Counted from the first letter of the stretch, positions 34,124-43,470 are shown. The stretch is DNA of 64,000 bases from Planotetraspora mira (GCF_016863275.1 NZ_BOOO01000041.1:1-64000); one strand, 5' to 3'. Program-made: numbers and translations. The notes: a model not told the origin generated them from the sequence alone.

Positions 34124-35845
34124 CTATCCGAGCGCCGAGACGGCGAGCATGAACCAGGCGCTGTGGGGGATCCACTGCTCGGCCCAGCGCCACGAGTTCC
34201 CGCTGGCGCGGTGCTCGTCCGGCATGAACGCGATGTCGTGCTCGTCGTCGAAGCCGCTGGTCACGCCGTTGAGGATGCCTCCTGGCACATTCTGGAACGC
34301 CGTCGAGTACTCGACGTTGCCCCGTCCTCTGCCCTGGATCATCGAGGCGTCGAACGGGTTCAGCCCCATCACCCACTGCACCTGGTCGTCCGCGAGCCTG
34401 AGCAGCCGCTCGCGCAGCGCGGGGTCGCACTCGGGAAGCTCGGCGGCGAGCAGCGCGGCGTAGGCGATCGAGGAGATGTTCGCGTTCTCGCCCTGCCACC
34501 AGTAGCCGGTCTCGTTGTCGTGCGGGTAGAAGAAGGTGGTCCTGGGCGGGCATCCGGCCGGCTGCGCGTACTGCCGGGCGTAGCCGAAGGGGTTCGGCAC
34601 CTCGTCGGCCAGGAAGGCCGCGTCCCGCAGGAGCGTGAGCGCGACTGAGCGGGCCCGGCCGGCGAGCGCCGAGTCGCGCCGCACCTCCGCGAATCGCATC
34701 AGCGCCAGCGCGGGCAGACCGGACTCCGCCGCGTGGAAGAACGGCCGGCCCTCGACGTCGCCGAGCAGGTAGCCGAAACCCATGCCCGTGGTGGTGTGGC
34801 GGTTCATCAGCGACTCCGCGCGCCGATCCGCGGCCTTCGCGAAATCCGCGGGGTCGGGGCCGCCGGGCATGATTCCGGCGGCGTGGGCAAGCTCGGTCGC
34901 GGCCATGAGCGCGCAGTAGTCGTCGATGACCGACTCCGCCCCGTCGTAGAGGTAGTCGAGGTTGTGCTCCTCCAGGTGGGTGAACCCGCGGTGCGCCGCC
35001 TCGAGGTACTGCCGGGGCGTGAAGTCGCCGTGGTCGTCCAGCGTCGACGCGCGGGCGAGCGCGGCGATGGCCATGCCTCCGCCCTGGCGGTAGGCGGCCT
35101 GCCAGCGGGTGGTCCTGACGCTGTCCTGCAGGGGCGCGTTGATCACGCGTTCGTCGAGGTCCTTGGTCAGCGCGTCGAAGATCGCCGTGTAGAAGTAGCC
35201 GTCCTCCGACTGGAACCGCATGAGGAAGTCCGCGCCGTGGAGGCCTTCGTCACGCATCCGGCCGCCGAGGCTGCGGAACAGCTCCGGATGCGCGGCGGCG
35301 AGCCGGTCGTGTGCGGCGATGAACGCCCACGCGCACAGCGGGGTCTGCTGCGGATTCATCATCCGGGTGTAGTTGAGGTGGCTGAGGAACTTGCTGTGGT
35401 CGCCGGACGCGTCCAGCCAGCCCCCGTGAGCGTCCACCGTGCGGCCCGAGTCGTCCTGGTAGAACCGCGCGTGCCGGTCCTTGCGATCGATCTCGCCGCT
35501 GGATCGGACGGCCTTGAAGTAGTAGAGCGTGTCCGACAGCGTCATGTGGTGGATGCGTCGCGTGCCGATGGTGAACGGCTCGCACGTGCGCACGCCGTCC
35601 GGCGTGACCACCTCGATCCGATATCGGCCCTCGGCCCTGACATGGGTGAAGTCGATACGCAGGAACGTGCCGAGAGACCATCCGTCCACCCGCTCCTCCG
35701 GACCGACGGCGAGCCCGGTCCGCGTGCCGTCATCCTCGTTCACGAGGGCGGCGTCCTCGATCGTGACGGGACCGCGGAGCAGCGCGACGGCCTTCTTCGT
35801 GCCTGCGGCGTTGTAGCCGAGGTGGCTGGTGAGAACGGTGATCAA
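34124..35845 (-). CDS. Glycoside hydrolase family 9 protein, possible exo-beta-glucosaminidase
   Basis: A 573-residue enzyme with an N-terminal Ig-like cellulase domain (residues 1-95) and an alpha6/alpha6-barrel catalytic domain. The catalytic Asp region reads GGWLDASGDHSKFL, in place of the usual DAGDHGK form, and the C-terminal barrel carries HDNETGYWWQGENANISS. No signal peptide is present, so it acts on imported oligosaccharides. GH9 enzymes of this cytosolic kind occur in Vibrio chitin loci next to GH20 enzymes and BadF-type kinases, where they are exo-beta-glucosaminidases; the same partners are present here. TTG 35845 is chosen: AGGAGG is seven bases ahead and it overlaps the GH1 stop (TTGA). 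Confidence 0.82.
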   Translation of the reverse strand: MITVLTSHLGYNAAGTKKAVALLRGPVTIEDAALVNEDDGTRTGLAVGPEERVDGWSLGTFLRIDFTHVRAEGRYRIEVVTPDGVRTCEPFTIGTRRIHHMTLSDTLYYFKAVRSSGEIDRKDRHARFYQDDSGRTVDAHGGWLDASGDHSKFLSHLNYTRMMNPQQTPLCAWAFIAAHDRLAAAHPELFRSLGGRMRDEGLHGADFLMRFQSEDGYFYTAIFDALTKDLDERVINAPLQDSVRTTRWQAAYRQGGGMAIAALARASTLDDHGDFTPRQYLEAAHRGFTHLEEHNLDYLYDGAESVIDDYCALMAATELAHAAGIMPGGPDPADFAKAADRRAESLMNRHTTTGMGFGYLLGDVEGRPFFHAAESGLPALALMRFAEVRRDSALAGRARSVALTLLRDAAFLADEVPNPFGYARQYAQPAGCPPRTTFFYPHDNETGYWWQGENANISSIAYAALLAAELPECDPALRERLLRLADDQVQWVMGLNPFDASMIQGRGRGNVEYSTAFQNVPGGILNGVTSGFDDEHDIAFMPDEHRASGNSWRWAEQWIPHSAWFMLAVSALG

Positions 35846-37221
35846 AGCTCGCCCTCCTCCGCGGCGGCCTTCTTCTCGGCCGCGACACGCTCGGCGAAGT
35901 AGCGCGCCGACCGCTTCGGGGTGCGCTCGAGCGTGTCGTAGTCGACCCGGACGATGCCGAACCTGCGGTCGTAACCGAAGGACCACTCGAAGTTGTCGAG
36001 CAGCGACCAGGCGAAGTAGCCGCGGACGTTCGCGCCGAGATCGCGAGCCTCGAGCGTGGCGTCGATGTGCGCCCGCAGGAAGTCGGTCCGCTCGGCGTCG
36101 TCCACATAACCGGTCTGGTCCGGCACGTCCGCGTACGCGGCGCCGTTCTCCGTGATGTACCAGGCGGGGCCCGGATACTCCCGCTCCAGCCGCAGGAGCA
36201 GGTCCGTCAGCGCGCCGGGCGTGACCTCCCAGTCCATGGCCGTGCGCGGGACGTCACGGCGGAGAGTGACCGATCCGGGCCAGCCGTTCTGACCGGTGGG
36301 TGCCGCCTCCACCACCTGCGATGAGTAGTAGTTGACGCCGAGGACGTCCAGTGGCTGGGCGATCAGTGGGAGGTCGCCGTCCCGGATCGGGAGCGGGCAT
36401 CCCAGCTCGTCGAGCTTCCCGGCGATGTCGGCCGGATAACGCCCGCGCAGGAGCGGGTCGAGGTAGAGCCGGTTGGAGAGGCCGTCCTCCCAGCGGGCGG
36501 CGGCCAGGTCGGCGGAGGACTCGCCGGCCGGGAGCTTGGGGGACAGGTTGAGCGTGATGCCGACCTCGAGGTCGGCGGCGCGGCCGGCGGCCTCCGCCCT
36601 GTCGCGGATCGCGCGTACGGCCAGGCCGTGCCCCAGCAGCAGGTGGTGGACGGCTGCCATCGCCGCGCGGGCGTCCTGCCGCCCGGGTGCGTGCTCGCCG
36701 CTCATGTAGCCGAGGATGGCCGAGCACCACGGCTCGTTCAAGGTCGTCCACTGGCTCACCCGGTCGCCGAGCGCGTCGTAGGCGATGGCCGCGTAATCGG
36801 CGAAGCGGTACGCGGTGTCGCGGTTCGGCCAGCCTCCCGCGTCCTCCAGCGCCTGGGGAAGGTCCCAGTGATAGAGCGTCACCCACGGGCGGATGCCCCT
36901 GGCCAGCAGTTCGTCGACAAGACGGTCATAGAAAGCGATCCCGGCGGGGTTGCCTCCGCCGGTCCCGTCCGGCTGCACACGCGGCCAGGCGAGGGAGAAG
37001 CGGTACACGTCCAGCCCGAGATCCGCCATGATCGCGACGTCCTCGGGCATCCGGTGGTAGTGGTCGCACGCGACGGCGCCGGTGTCGCCGTCCGCCACGG
37101 TGCCGGGAGTCGCGCAGAAGGTGTCCCAGATGGAGGGGGTGCGCCCGTCCTCGCTCACGGCGCCCTCGATCTGATACGACGAGGTAGCCGAACCCCACAG
37201 GAAATTCGCACGCTGAGTCAT
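35842..37221 (-). CDS. Glycoside hydrolase family 1 beta-glycosidase
   Basis: A 459-residue TIM-barrel retaining glycosidase. The acid/base Glu163 is in TLNEPW and the nucleophile Glu358 in ITENGAAY. Other family marks are FLWGSATSSYQIEGA at the start and the sugar-binding SLLDNFEWSFGY near the end. There is no signal peptide, so it works in the cytosol on imported beta-linked sugars. ATG 37221 starts just before the conserved opening; the longer frame upstream overlaps GH20 and is rejected. Second gene of the GH20-GH1-GH9-GNAT operon. Specificity for glucoside, galactoside or other sugar cannot be read here. Confidence 0.9.
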   Translation of the reverse strand: MTQRANFLWGSATSSYQIEGAVSEDGRTPSIWDTFCATPGTVADGDTGAVACDHYHRMPEDVAIMADLGLDVYRFSLAWPRVQPDGTGGGNPAGIAFYDRLVDELLARGIRPWVTLYHWDLPQALEDAGGWPNRDTAYRFADYAAIAYDALGDRVSQWTTLNEPWCSAILGYMSGEHAPGRQDARAAMAAVHHLLLGHGLAVRAIRDRAEAAGRAADLEVGITLNLSPKLPAGESSADLAAARWEDGLSNRLYLDPLLRGRYPADIAGKLDELGCPLPIRDGDLPLIAQPLDVLGVNYYSSQVVEAAPTGQNGWPGSVTLRRDVPRTAMDWEVTPGALTDLLLRLEREYPGPAWYITENGAAYADVPDQTGYVDDAERTDFLRAHIDATLEARDLGANVRGYFAWSLLDNFEWSFGYDRRFGIVRVDYDTLERTPKRSARYFAERVAAEKKAAAEEGEL

Positions 37222-37273
37222 CGGGCAGACCGTCCATTCACGAGAGAAACAGGATCTTTCGGGTGCTGAGAGA

Positions 37274-38914
37274 TTACGGCTCGCGAGAGATGGACTCGAC
37301 CCACTTCTTGGTCTCCTCGATCTGCCCGGGCCCGGAGCGCCGCCATACGCCCGCCCCGCCGGTCTGCCACGGGTGCGGCCCGGCCGGCGGCCGGTAGTCG
37401 ACGCCCAGCGCGTCGAGCCGTTCGAGGTGGACGGACAGCCGCCGTTCGAAATCCGGAAGGTCCGTGACCCGCCCCCTCCACAGCACCTCGGCGAGCGCGC
37501 ACGCGCGGGGGAAGGCCAGGTAGTCGAGGCGCCGCTCGGTGGGGACCCACTCGGTCCAGATCTGGAACTGGCCGCCGAGGACCCGGTCCCGCATGTCGTC
37601 CGGCCACTCCGCGGGCGCAGGGGAGAAGGCCGCGACGTCGTCGAGCGTGATGGGGCCGCCCTCCGAGCGCGGCTCCTCGGGCAGGTCCGACTGGTCGAAG
37701 TTGAAGTACGTCGGGAACAGCGGTGCCCGGACCACGTCATGCGACGCCGCCGCCCGGCCCGCGACCTCGTGCCCGCGCCAGGCCATGACGACGGTGTCCG
37801 GCAGCACGCCTCCCGTGACCAGCCCCTCGTCCCACACGACCATGCGCACGCCGCGCGTGGCGAGGAAGCCGCCGAGGGACCTGAGGAAGTGGCCGTGCAT
37901 CTGCTTCACGTCGGTGTAGCCGTGCTCGGACATCTCTGCGGCGATCGCGGCGTCGTCCGCCCACCAGCTCATGTCGCACTCGTCGCCGCCGAGGTGGACG
38001 TACGGAGTGTCGACGGCGTCGAGGATCTCCTCCAGGACGTCCTGGAGGAAGGCCACGACCGGCGGGGTGGGGCTGATGGACGAGCCGCCGGCCCAGACGG
38101 TGTCGAGCACCGCCTGTTCCTGCCCGGGCCGGCCCAGCTCCGGGTAGGCCGCGCGCAGCGCCGAGGTGTGCCCCGGCACGTCGATCTCGGGGACGAGCGT
38201 GATCCCCCGAGCACGCGCGTAGGCAGAGATCTCGGTCAGGTCGTCGAGTGTGTAGTAGCCGCCGTGCGGGGTGCCGTCGGCGACGCCGTCGGGGCCGAGC
38301 CGGGTCGAGGGCCGCCAGCTCCCGACCTGGTGCAGCCGCGGATGGCGCCGGCTCTCCACCCGCCATCCCTGGTCGTCGGCGAGGTGCAGGTGCAGGCGGT
38401 TGAACCGGTGCGCGGCGAGCAGGTCGACGTAGCGCAGGATCGTGCTCTTGGGGAAGAAGTGGCGGGCCACGTCGAGCATCGCGCCGCGCCAGCCGTACTC
38501 CGGCCGGTCCACCACCGTGCCGCACGGTACGGCCCAGCCGCCGCCGTCGGCGCTCCACTCGCGCCGCCAGGCCTGGGCCGGCATGAGCTGCCGCAGCGTC
38601 GTCAGCGCGTTGACCGCGCCCTCGAACCCGCCGGCGCGGATGTCGACGCGGGACTCGGTGACCTCGACGCCGTAGGCGCCGGGCACGTCGTCCGTCTCGG
38701 TGACGAAGATCCGTGCGGTCTGAGTGGTATTAGCTGGACCGCTCGGAGGTCCGTCGGCCGCCGGGAGCGGCAGTCCGGCGACGAACCGCCTGAGCAGCCT
38801 GTCGATCTCCGGGGATCCCGTCACCTCGACGGGCGTATGCCCATTTAGCAGGCACATTCCAGGCTGGGAAAAGGCCAGTTCAGGCTGGGGGAGAAGAACG
38901 GAATAGGGGTCCAA
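37274..38914 (-). CDS. Glycoside hydrolase family 20 beta-N-acetylhexosaminidase (cytosolic)
   Basis: A 546-residue enzyme that removes terminal GlcNAc or GalNAc by substrate-assisted catalysis. The catalytic pair Asp311-Glu312 is in VHLGGDECD. An N-terminal GH20b-like domain (about 1-130) precedes the barrel, which begins RGAMLDVARHFFPK and HLHLADDQGW. No signal peptide is found, in contrast to the secreted GH20 at 54616. TTG 38914 is the best start I can see, without a strong ribosome-binding site. First gene of the minus-strand operon, transcribed from the shared control region at 38915-39093. Confidence 0.9.
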   Translation of the reverse strand: MDPYSVLLPQPELAFSQPGMCLLNGHTPVEVTGSPEIDRLLRRFVAGLPLPAADGPPSGPANTTQTARIFVTETDDVPGAYGVEVTESRVDIRAGGFEGAVNALTTLRQLMPAQAWRREWSADGGGWAVPCGTVVDRPEYGWRGAMLDVARHFFPKSTILRYVDLLAAHRFNRLHLHLADDQGWRVESRRHPRLHQVGSWRPSTRLGPDGVADGTPHGGYYTLDDLTEISAYARARGITLVPEIDVPGHTSALRAAYPELGRPGQEQAVLDTVWAGGSSISPTPPVVAFLQDVLEEILDAVDTPYVHLGGDECDMSWWADDAAIAAEMSEHGYTDVKQMHGHFLRSLGGFLATRGVRMVVWDEGLVTGGVLPDTVVMAWRGHEVAGRAAASHDVVRAPLFPTYFNFDQSDLPEEPRSEGGPITLDDVAAFSPAPAEWPDDMRDRVLGGQFQIWTEWVPTERRLDYLAFPRACALAEVLWRGRVTDLPDFERRLSVHLERLDALGVDYRPPAGPHPWQTGGAGVWRRSGPGQIEETKKWVESISREP

Positions 38915-38982
38915 GGCAGTCCCGTCGGGGTTGATCCGGCCGGCCTGTCAGGGGTTCCGGCACACCAACTTATGACCGCGAA

Positions 38983-39050
38983 GGTACCCATTGTCTTACT
39001 TTGGTGCAACTGGTATCTTCCCGGTACTTCCTTGGTATTTACCTGGTTGG
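38983..39050. promoter_or_regulatory. Divergent control region with helically phased GGTA repeats
   Basis: Between the GH20 operon and the sugar permease operon, GGTATCTTCC (39012), GGTACTTCC (39023) and GGTATTTACC (39034) start exactly 11 bases apart, and a weaker GGTTGG follows at 39045. The third copy is a GGTA-TT-TACC palindrome, and GGTACC occurs at 38983. One-turn spacing places all sites on the same face of the helix. A GntR/UTRA regulator is encoded in the locus (45335) and is the likely ligand, but this is inference. Confidence 0.5.
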
Positions 39051-39093
39051 CATAGACGCATCGGCGGTCCACCTGACTCGGTGAGAGGTGTGC

Positions 39094-40068
39094 ATGACGC
39101 TTAAACAGGCATTGCCCCGGGTCGCCCCACAAAGCGATGAAACGCGGCAAACTTCGCAAAAGGCGCCATTTCTTGCGCGGTTATGGCGGGACGCGCCGCT
39201 GCTCGTCATGGTGGCGCCGGCCGCGATCGTGCTCCTGCTGTTCACGTACGTCCCGCTCCTGGGAAGCGTGATCGCGTGGATGGACTACGTCCCGTTCCTC
39301 GGGTTCACCGGATCCGACTGGGTGGGCTGGGACAACTTCACCGCGCTCTTCTCCGACCCCTCGTTCTGGACCGCCGTGTGGAACACGGTGCAGATCACCT
39401 TCCTGCAACTGGTGCTGTTCTTCCCCGTGCCGATCCTGCTGGCGGTGCTGCTGAACACGGTGGCGTTGCCGGTGGCGAAGAAGTTCGTCCAGTCGGTCAT
39501 CTACCTGCCGCACTTCCTTTCGTGGGTCATCATCGTCGCGCTGTTCCAGCAGGTCCTCGGGGGCGCGGGGATCGTCAACCGGTTCCTGATCACGCACGGG
39601 CTCTCGCCGTTCGACGTGATGTCCAACCCGGACACCTTCAAGCTGCTGCTCACCACCCAGGCCATCTGGAAGGACGCGGGCTGGGGCACCATCATCTTCC
39701 TCGCCGCCATCGCGGCCATCGACCCCGGCCTGTACGAGTCGGCGACGATGGACGGCGCCGGCGCGTGGGGCAGGTTCTGGCACATCACGCTGCCCGGAAT
39801 GCGGCCCATCATCGTGCTGATGCTCATCCTCCGCCTCGGCGACTCCCTGACGGTCGGGTTCGAGCAGATCCTGCTGCAACGGGACGCGGTCGGCCCCGGC
39901 GCCGCCGAGGTACTGGACACCTTCGTCTACTACAACGGCGTCGTCGACGGGAACTGGGGGACCGCCACCGCGGCAGGCCTCCTCAAGGGCGTCGTCAGTC
40001 TCTTTCTCGTCCTGGCGGCGAACAAGCTCGCCCACCGGTTCGGTGAGGAAGGTGTGTACAAGCGATGA
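39094..40068 (+). CDS. Sugar ABC transporter permease (LplB type)
   Basis: First inner-membrane permease of a carbohydrate importer, about 324 residues with six predicted helices. The ATPase-contact loop is AIDPGLYESATMDGAGAWGRF. The sequence resembles the LplB/PalB branch that works with YtcP/LplC-type partners on large oligosaccharides. ATG 39094 follows GAGAGG by about six bases; a GTG two codons upstream is possible. It starts the plus-strand operon. No ATPase gene is present, so a shared MsiK-like ATPase encoded elsewhere probably energises it, as is common in actinomycetes. Confidence 0.92.
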   Translation: MTLKQALPRVAPQSDETRQTSQKAPFLARLWRDAPLLVMVAPAAIVLLLFTYVPLLGSVIAWMDYVPFLGFTGSDWVGWDNFTALFSDPSFWTAVWNTVQITFLQLVLFFPVPILLAVLLNTVALPVAKKFVQSVIYLPHFLSWVIIVALFQQVLGGAGIVNRFLITHGLSPFDVMSNPDTFKLLLTTQAIWKDAGWGTIIFLAAIAAIDPGLYESATMDGAGAWGRFWHITLPGMRPIIVLMLILRLGDSLTVGFEQILLQRDAVGPGAAEVLDTFVYYNGVVDGNWGTATAAGLLKGVVSLFLVLAANKLAHRFGEEGVYKR

Positions 40069-40958
40069 GCCTTCCAGGCAGGCCCGTCTGGCTCGGCAAG
40101 CCGAAGCCCGTGGCCGTCGCGCTCAAGGCGCTGGCCCTCGTGCTGATCAGCGCGGTCGTGATCTTCCCGTTCCTGACCGTCGTCTCCACGAGCCTGGCCA
40201 CCAAGCAGCAGATCGACGAGAACGGCGGCTACGTCCTGTGGCCTACGAAGATCTCTTTCGAGGCCTACTACCAGATCTTCAACGGCACGCAGGTCGCCAG
40301 GTCGATCGTCATCAGCGTCGGCGTCACGCTCGTGGGCACCGCGTTCAGCCTGTTCTGCACGGTCCTCGCGGCGTACGGCCTGAGCCGGAGGGGGTCCCTC
40401 TTCCAACGGGGCCTGCTGTCGTTCGTGCTGCTCACCCTGCTGTTCGGCCCCGGGATGATCCCCGTCTACCTGATGGTGAAGCAGCTCGGCATGCTCAACA
40501 CGTACTGGTCGCTGATCATCCCGGGCGCGGTGAGTGCGTTCAACATCGTCATCGTCCGGGGCTTCATCCAGGGCATTCCCAAGGAATTGTTCGACGCGGC
40601 GCGAATTGACGGCGCGGGTGAGTGGCGGATCCTGTGGTCGATCGTGCTGCCCCTTTCCAGGGCGGTCATCGCGGTCGTCGGCCTGTTCCTCGCCGTCGGC
40701 TACTGGAACAACTATTTCGGCCCGCTGCTGTATTTGAACGACACGCAAATGTGGCCGCTCCAGCTCGTCATGCGGACATTCGTCCTGCAGAACAACGTCA
40801 CATCCACCGCGGCGTCCATTCCCGGATATGTGGCGCCGCCCACGCAGTCGGTGCAGATGGCTCTGGTGGCGATCGCCACCATCCCGATCCTGTGCGTCTA
40901 TCCCTTCCTGACGAAGCACATGTCGAAGGGGATGCTGACCGGGGCGATCAAGGGTTAG
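40065..40958 (+). CDS. Carbohydrate ABC transporter permease (YtcP/LplC type)
   Basis: Second permease subunit, 297 residues and six predicted helices. The contact loop is GIPKELFDAARIDGAGEWRIL, and the C-terminus ends in the basic segment TKHMSKGMLTGAIKG typical of this branch. ATG overlaps the stop of the first permease gene (ATGA). The pair with an LplB-type partner and a large Tat-dependent binding protein suggests import of an oligosaccharide and not a monosaccharide. Confidence 0.92.
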   Translation: MSLPGRPVWLGKPKPVAVALKALALVLISAVVIFPFLTVVSTSLATKQQIDENGGYVLWPTKISFEAYYQIFNGTQVARSIVISVGVTLVGTAFSLFCTVLAAYGLSRRGSLFQRGLLSFVLLTLLFGPGMIPVYLMVKQLGMLNTYWSLIIPGAVSAFNIVIVRGFIQGIPKELFDAARIDGAGEWRILWSIVLPLSRAVIAVVGLFLAVGYWNNYFGPLLYLNDTQMWPLQLVMRTFVLQNNVTSTAASIPGYVAPPTQSVQMALVAIATIPILCVYPFLTKHMSKGMLTGAIKG

Positions 40959-40981
40959 TCGAGAACGTAAGGAATAGATCA

Positions 40982-42658
40982 ATGCCGTTCATCAATGGAT
41001 CCGGCTCCTCCGCCTCCAACGAGGGCCTCAGCCGCAGGACCCTGCTGAAGCGTGCCGGGCTGGCCGCCGCGCTCGTCCCCGTGAGCGGCGTGCTCGCCGC
41101 CTGCGGCGGCTCCGGTTCGTCGGGGGGCGGCGGTGGCGGCGGCGCCGCGGCCGCCAAGTCGGTGCCGCTGCCGACCTACGTTCCGCCGGTCAAGCCCAAG
41201 CCTCTGCTGGAGGGCAGCGCGCAGGGCGTCATGGACGTCTACGCGTCCTTCCCGATGGACGGGCCGCGCACGGTCAACGGGACGATCGGCGACGGCAGCG
41301 AATTCAACGTGCTCATCATGACGTACGGCCAGCCGTCCCCGCCGGTGGACCAGAGCCCCTACTGGCAGTTGCTGAACAAGGAGCTCAACCTCAAGGTCAA
41401 GCCCCTTCAGGTGCCCTACGCCGACTTCCAGACGAAGTTCCCCGCCCTGGTGGCCGGCGACGACCTGCCCGAGTTCGTCTCCGTCCCCCTGTACGAGAAC
41501 GTCGCCCGGCTGCCGCAGCTCGCCGAGGCGCAGTTCACCGACCTGAGCGAGTACCTCTCCGGCGACGCGGTGAAGAAGTACCCCAACCTCGCGGGCATCC
41601 AGAAGGCGGGCTGGCTCAACGGCTACCTCAACGGCCGGATCTACGGCGTTCCCAAGTCCGACCCCGTGTTCTCCACGCAGATCTACACCAAGACGGACGT
41701 CATCAAGGCCGCGGGCGCCAACCCGCAGCCGGCGAACCTTCAGGAGTTCAAGGACCTCGCCAAGGCCGTCACCAACGCGCAGGCGGGCGTGTACGCCTTC
41801 GGCGGCAACATCGCCGACTTCATGATGATGATGTTCGGCGTGCCCAACAAGTGGACGCGGAAGGCCGACGGCACCTTCGTCTCGGCCTGGGAGCACGAGG
41901 CGTTCGTCCCGGCCATGTCCGAGCTCGCCGACCTCTACAAGAGCGGCTGCTTCCACCCCGACACCCCCACGCTGATGACCAACAAGGTCCAGCGCGACGC
42001 GCTCTTCCGGTCGGGCAAGCTGGCCATGCTCTACGACGGCAACCGCTCGGTCGGCATCGTGGCCGATGACAAGGACGTCGTCTTCGACATCATGACCCCC
42101 TTCGGCAAGGACGGCGGCAACGCCGTGCACTGGACCGGCGGCGGCGCCTACGCGATGACGATGATCAAGAAGACGACCGACAAGAAGAGGATCGACATGT
42201 TCCTCCGGGTCCTCGACTACATCGCGGCGCCCTTCGGCTCCCGGGAGTCGTTCATCATGAGCTACGGAGTCGAGGGCGTGGACTACGAGGTCAAGGACGG
42301 CGTCGCCGTGCTGACCACGCGCGGGCAGCGTGAGCAGGACCTCGGCCTGGCCTACATCGCGGGCGGCCCCCAGGTCCTGTGCGACCCGCAGGGCGCCCCC
42401 GGTGTCGACCAGCTCAACCACGACTGGCAGCAGAAGGTCGTCCCGATGCTCCTCGACAACCCGGCGGCGCACCTGTACTCCGAGACCTTCAACTCCAAGG
42501 GCGCGTCCCTGCAGCAGCAGATGCAGGACGCGATCACCGCGGTGTTCCTCGGGCGGGAGTCCGCCTCCAGCCTGACGGCGGCGGTCCAGAAGTGGAAGAC
42601 GGGTGGCGGCGACAAGATGGCCAAGGAGTACGCGGAGGCGGCGGCGCTGGCCGGCTGA
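40982..42658 (+). CDS. Sugar ABC transporter substrate-binding protein, Tat lipoprotein
   Basis: A 558-residue binding protein. The twin-arginine signal is at residues 17-26 (SRRTLLKRAG) and the lipobox Cys is 41 (VLAAC), so it is folded before export and anchored in the membrane. A Gly/Ser/Ala linker follows. The mature part has the extracellular family-1 pattern (PYWQLLNKELNLKVKPLQV, LPEFVSVPLYENVARLPQL, FRSGKLAMLYDGN). Third gene of the import operon; a strong hairpin follows it. The large size agrees with the LplA-type partners of LplB/YtcP permeases. Confidence 0.92.
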   Translation: MPFINGSGSSASNEGLSRRTLLKRAGLAAALVPVSGVLAACGGSGSSGGGGGGGAAAAKSVPLPTYVPPVKPKPLLEGSAQGVMDVYASFPMDGPRTVNGTIGDGSEFNVLIMTYGQPSPPVDQSPYWQLLNKELNLKVKPLQVPYADFQTKFPALVAGDDLPEFVSVPLYENVARLPQLAEAQFTDLSEYLSGDAVKKYPNLAGIQKAGWLNGYLNGRIYGVPKSDPVFSTQIYTKTDVIKAAGANPQPANLQEFKDLAKAVTNAQAGVYAFGGNIADFMMMMFGVPNKWTRKADGTFVSAWEHEAFVPAMSELADLYKSGCFHPDTPTLMTNKVQRDALFRSGKLAMLYDGNRSVGIVADDKDVVFDIMTPFGKDGGNAVHWTGGGAYAMTMIKKTTDKKRIDMFLRVLDYIAAPFGSRESFIMSYGVEGVDYEVKDGVAVLTTRGQREQDLGLAYIAGGPQVLCDPQGAPGVDQLNHDWQQKVVPMLLDNPAAHLYSETFNSKGASLQQQMQDAITAVFLGRESASSLTAAVQKWKTGGGDKMAKEYAEAAALAG

Positions 42659-42666
42659 TCGTCCAC

Positions 42667-42713
42667 GCGGGCGGCCGCCGCCCCCGCTCGTGCGGCCTGC
42701 GGCGGCCGCCCGC
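42667..42713 (+). terminator. Intercistronic hairpin after the binding-protein gene
   Basis: GCGGGCGGCCGCCGC (42667-42681) and GCGGCGGCCGCCCGC (42699-42713) form a perfect 15-base stem with a 17-base loop, starting nine bases past the binding-protein stop. The ThuA-like gene begins 19 bases after it. It could be a partial terminator or a 3' stability element that keeps binding-protein mRNA more abundant than the downstream genes. Confidence 0.65.
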
Positions 42714-42732
42714 ACTACCGAAGGAAGCATGA

Positions 42733-43470
42733 ATGAAGTTGAGACGCTCGCCGTCCGCGATGGTGATCGTCGACGGCACGGACATCCATCACGACCTGAT
42801 CGGCGCCGCGCTGGCGCTGCAGGAGATCGTGACCGAGGCCGGGCTCCCCACGGCCAGGGCCGTGGGGATGGGCCGCTTCGCCGATCTCACGCCGGCCACG
42901 GCCGAGGCGGATGTGTACGTCGTGTACCGCTCGTCGGTCGTCTTCGACCGCCGCGAGCAGCAGGCCCTCTCCGACCTGGTCGCCGAAGGCAAGGGCCTGG
43001 TCGTCCTGCACGCGAGCAACCTGTTCGGGTTCGGCGAGGGCGGCCTCGACGCGGATCGGGTCGCCTTCGACCTGGTGGGCTCCCGGTACCTGTCCCATGG
43101 GGCGTCCGGCTCCGAGGGCCGGTTCGACGTGCGGCTGCGCGGCGGCTCCCACCCCGTGACGCGGCACCTGGAGGACTTCGGCATCGACGACGAGTTCTAC
43201 ATCCTCGAGTACGCCCCGGACGTCCAGGTGCTGGCCGAGCGGGAGACGCCCGACGGCGCCGAGCCGCTCGTCTATGTACGCGACCACGGCCGGGGCAGGG
43301 TCTGCTACACCGCACTGGGGCATGACGCGCGAGCGTGGGGGAACCCCGGCTTCCGGCAGCTGGTCCGCCAGGCGACGCTCTGGGCGGCAGGCGTAGAAGA
43401 CGACGAGATCCTCACGTGGTCGACGCGCTGGCCGCTCGGCAACGGGCGAACGATCGGAGGTGTGTCATGA
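42733..43470 (+). CDS. ThuA-like domain protein
   Basis: A 245-residue protein of the ThuA family, a class I glutamine-amidotransferase-like fold found in sugar-utilisation loci. Visible marks are the opening VIVDGTDIHHD, LVVLHASNLFGFG in place of the usual catalytic-loop sequence, and the GRVCYTALGHDARAWGNPGF end that is typical of the family. The biochemical activity of ThuA-like proteins is poorly defined; in rhizobia they are linked to keto-sugar formation from disaccharides. ATG 42733 follows AAGGAAGC. It leads a coupled trio with the next two genes. Confidence 0.82.
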   Translation: MKLRRSPSAMVIVDGTDIHHDLIGAALALQEIVTEAGLPTARAVGMGRFADLTPATAEADVYVVYRSSVVFDRREQQALSDLVAEGKGLVVLHASNLFGFGEGGLDADRVAFDLVGSRYLSHGASGSEGRFDVRLRGGSHPVTRHLEDFGIDDEFYILEYAPDVQVLAERETPDGAEPLVYVRDHGRGRVCYTALGHDARAWGNPGFRQLVRQATLWAAGVEDDEILTWSTRWPLGNGRTIGGVS

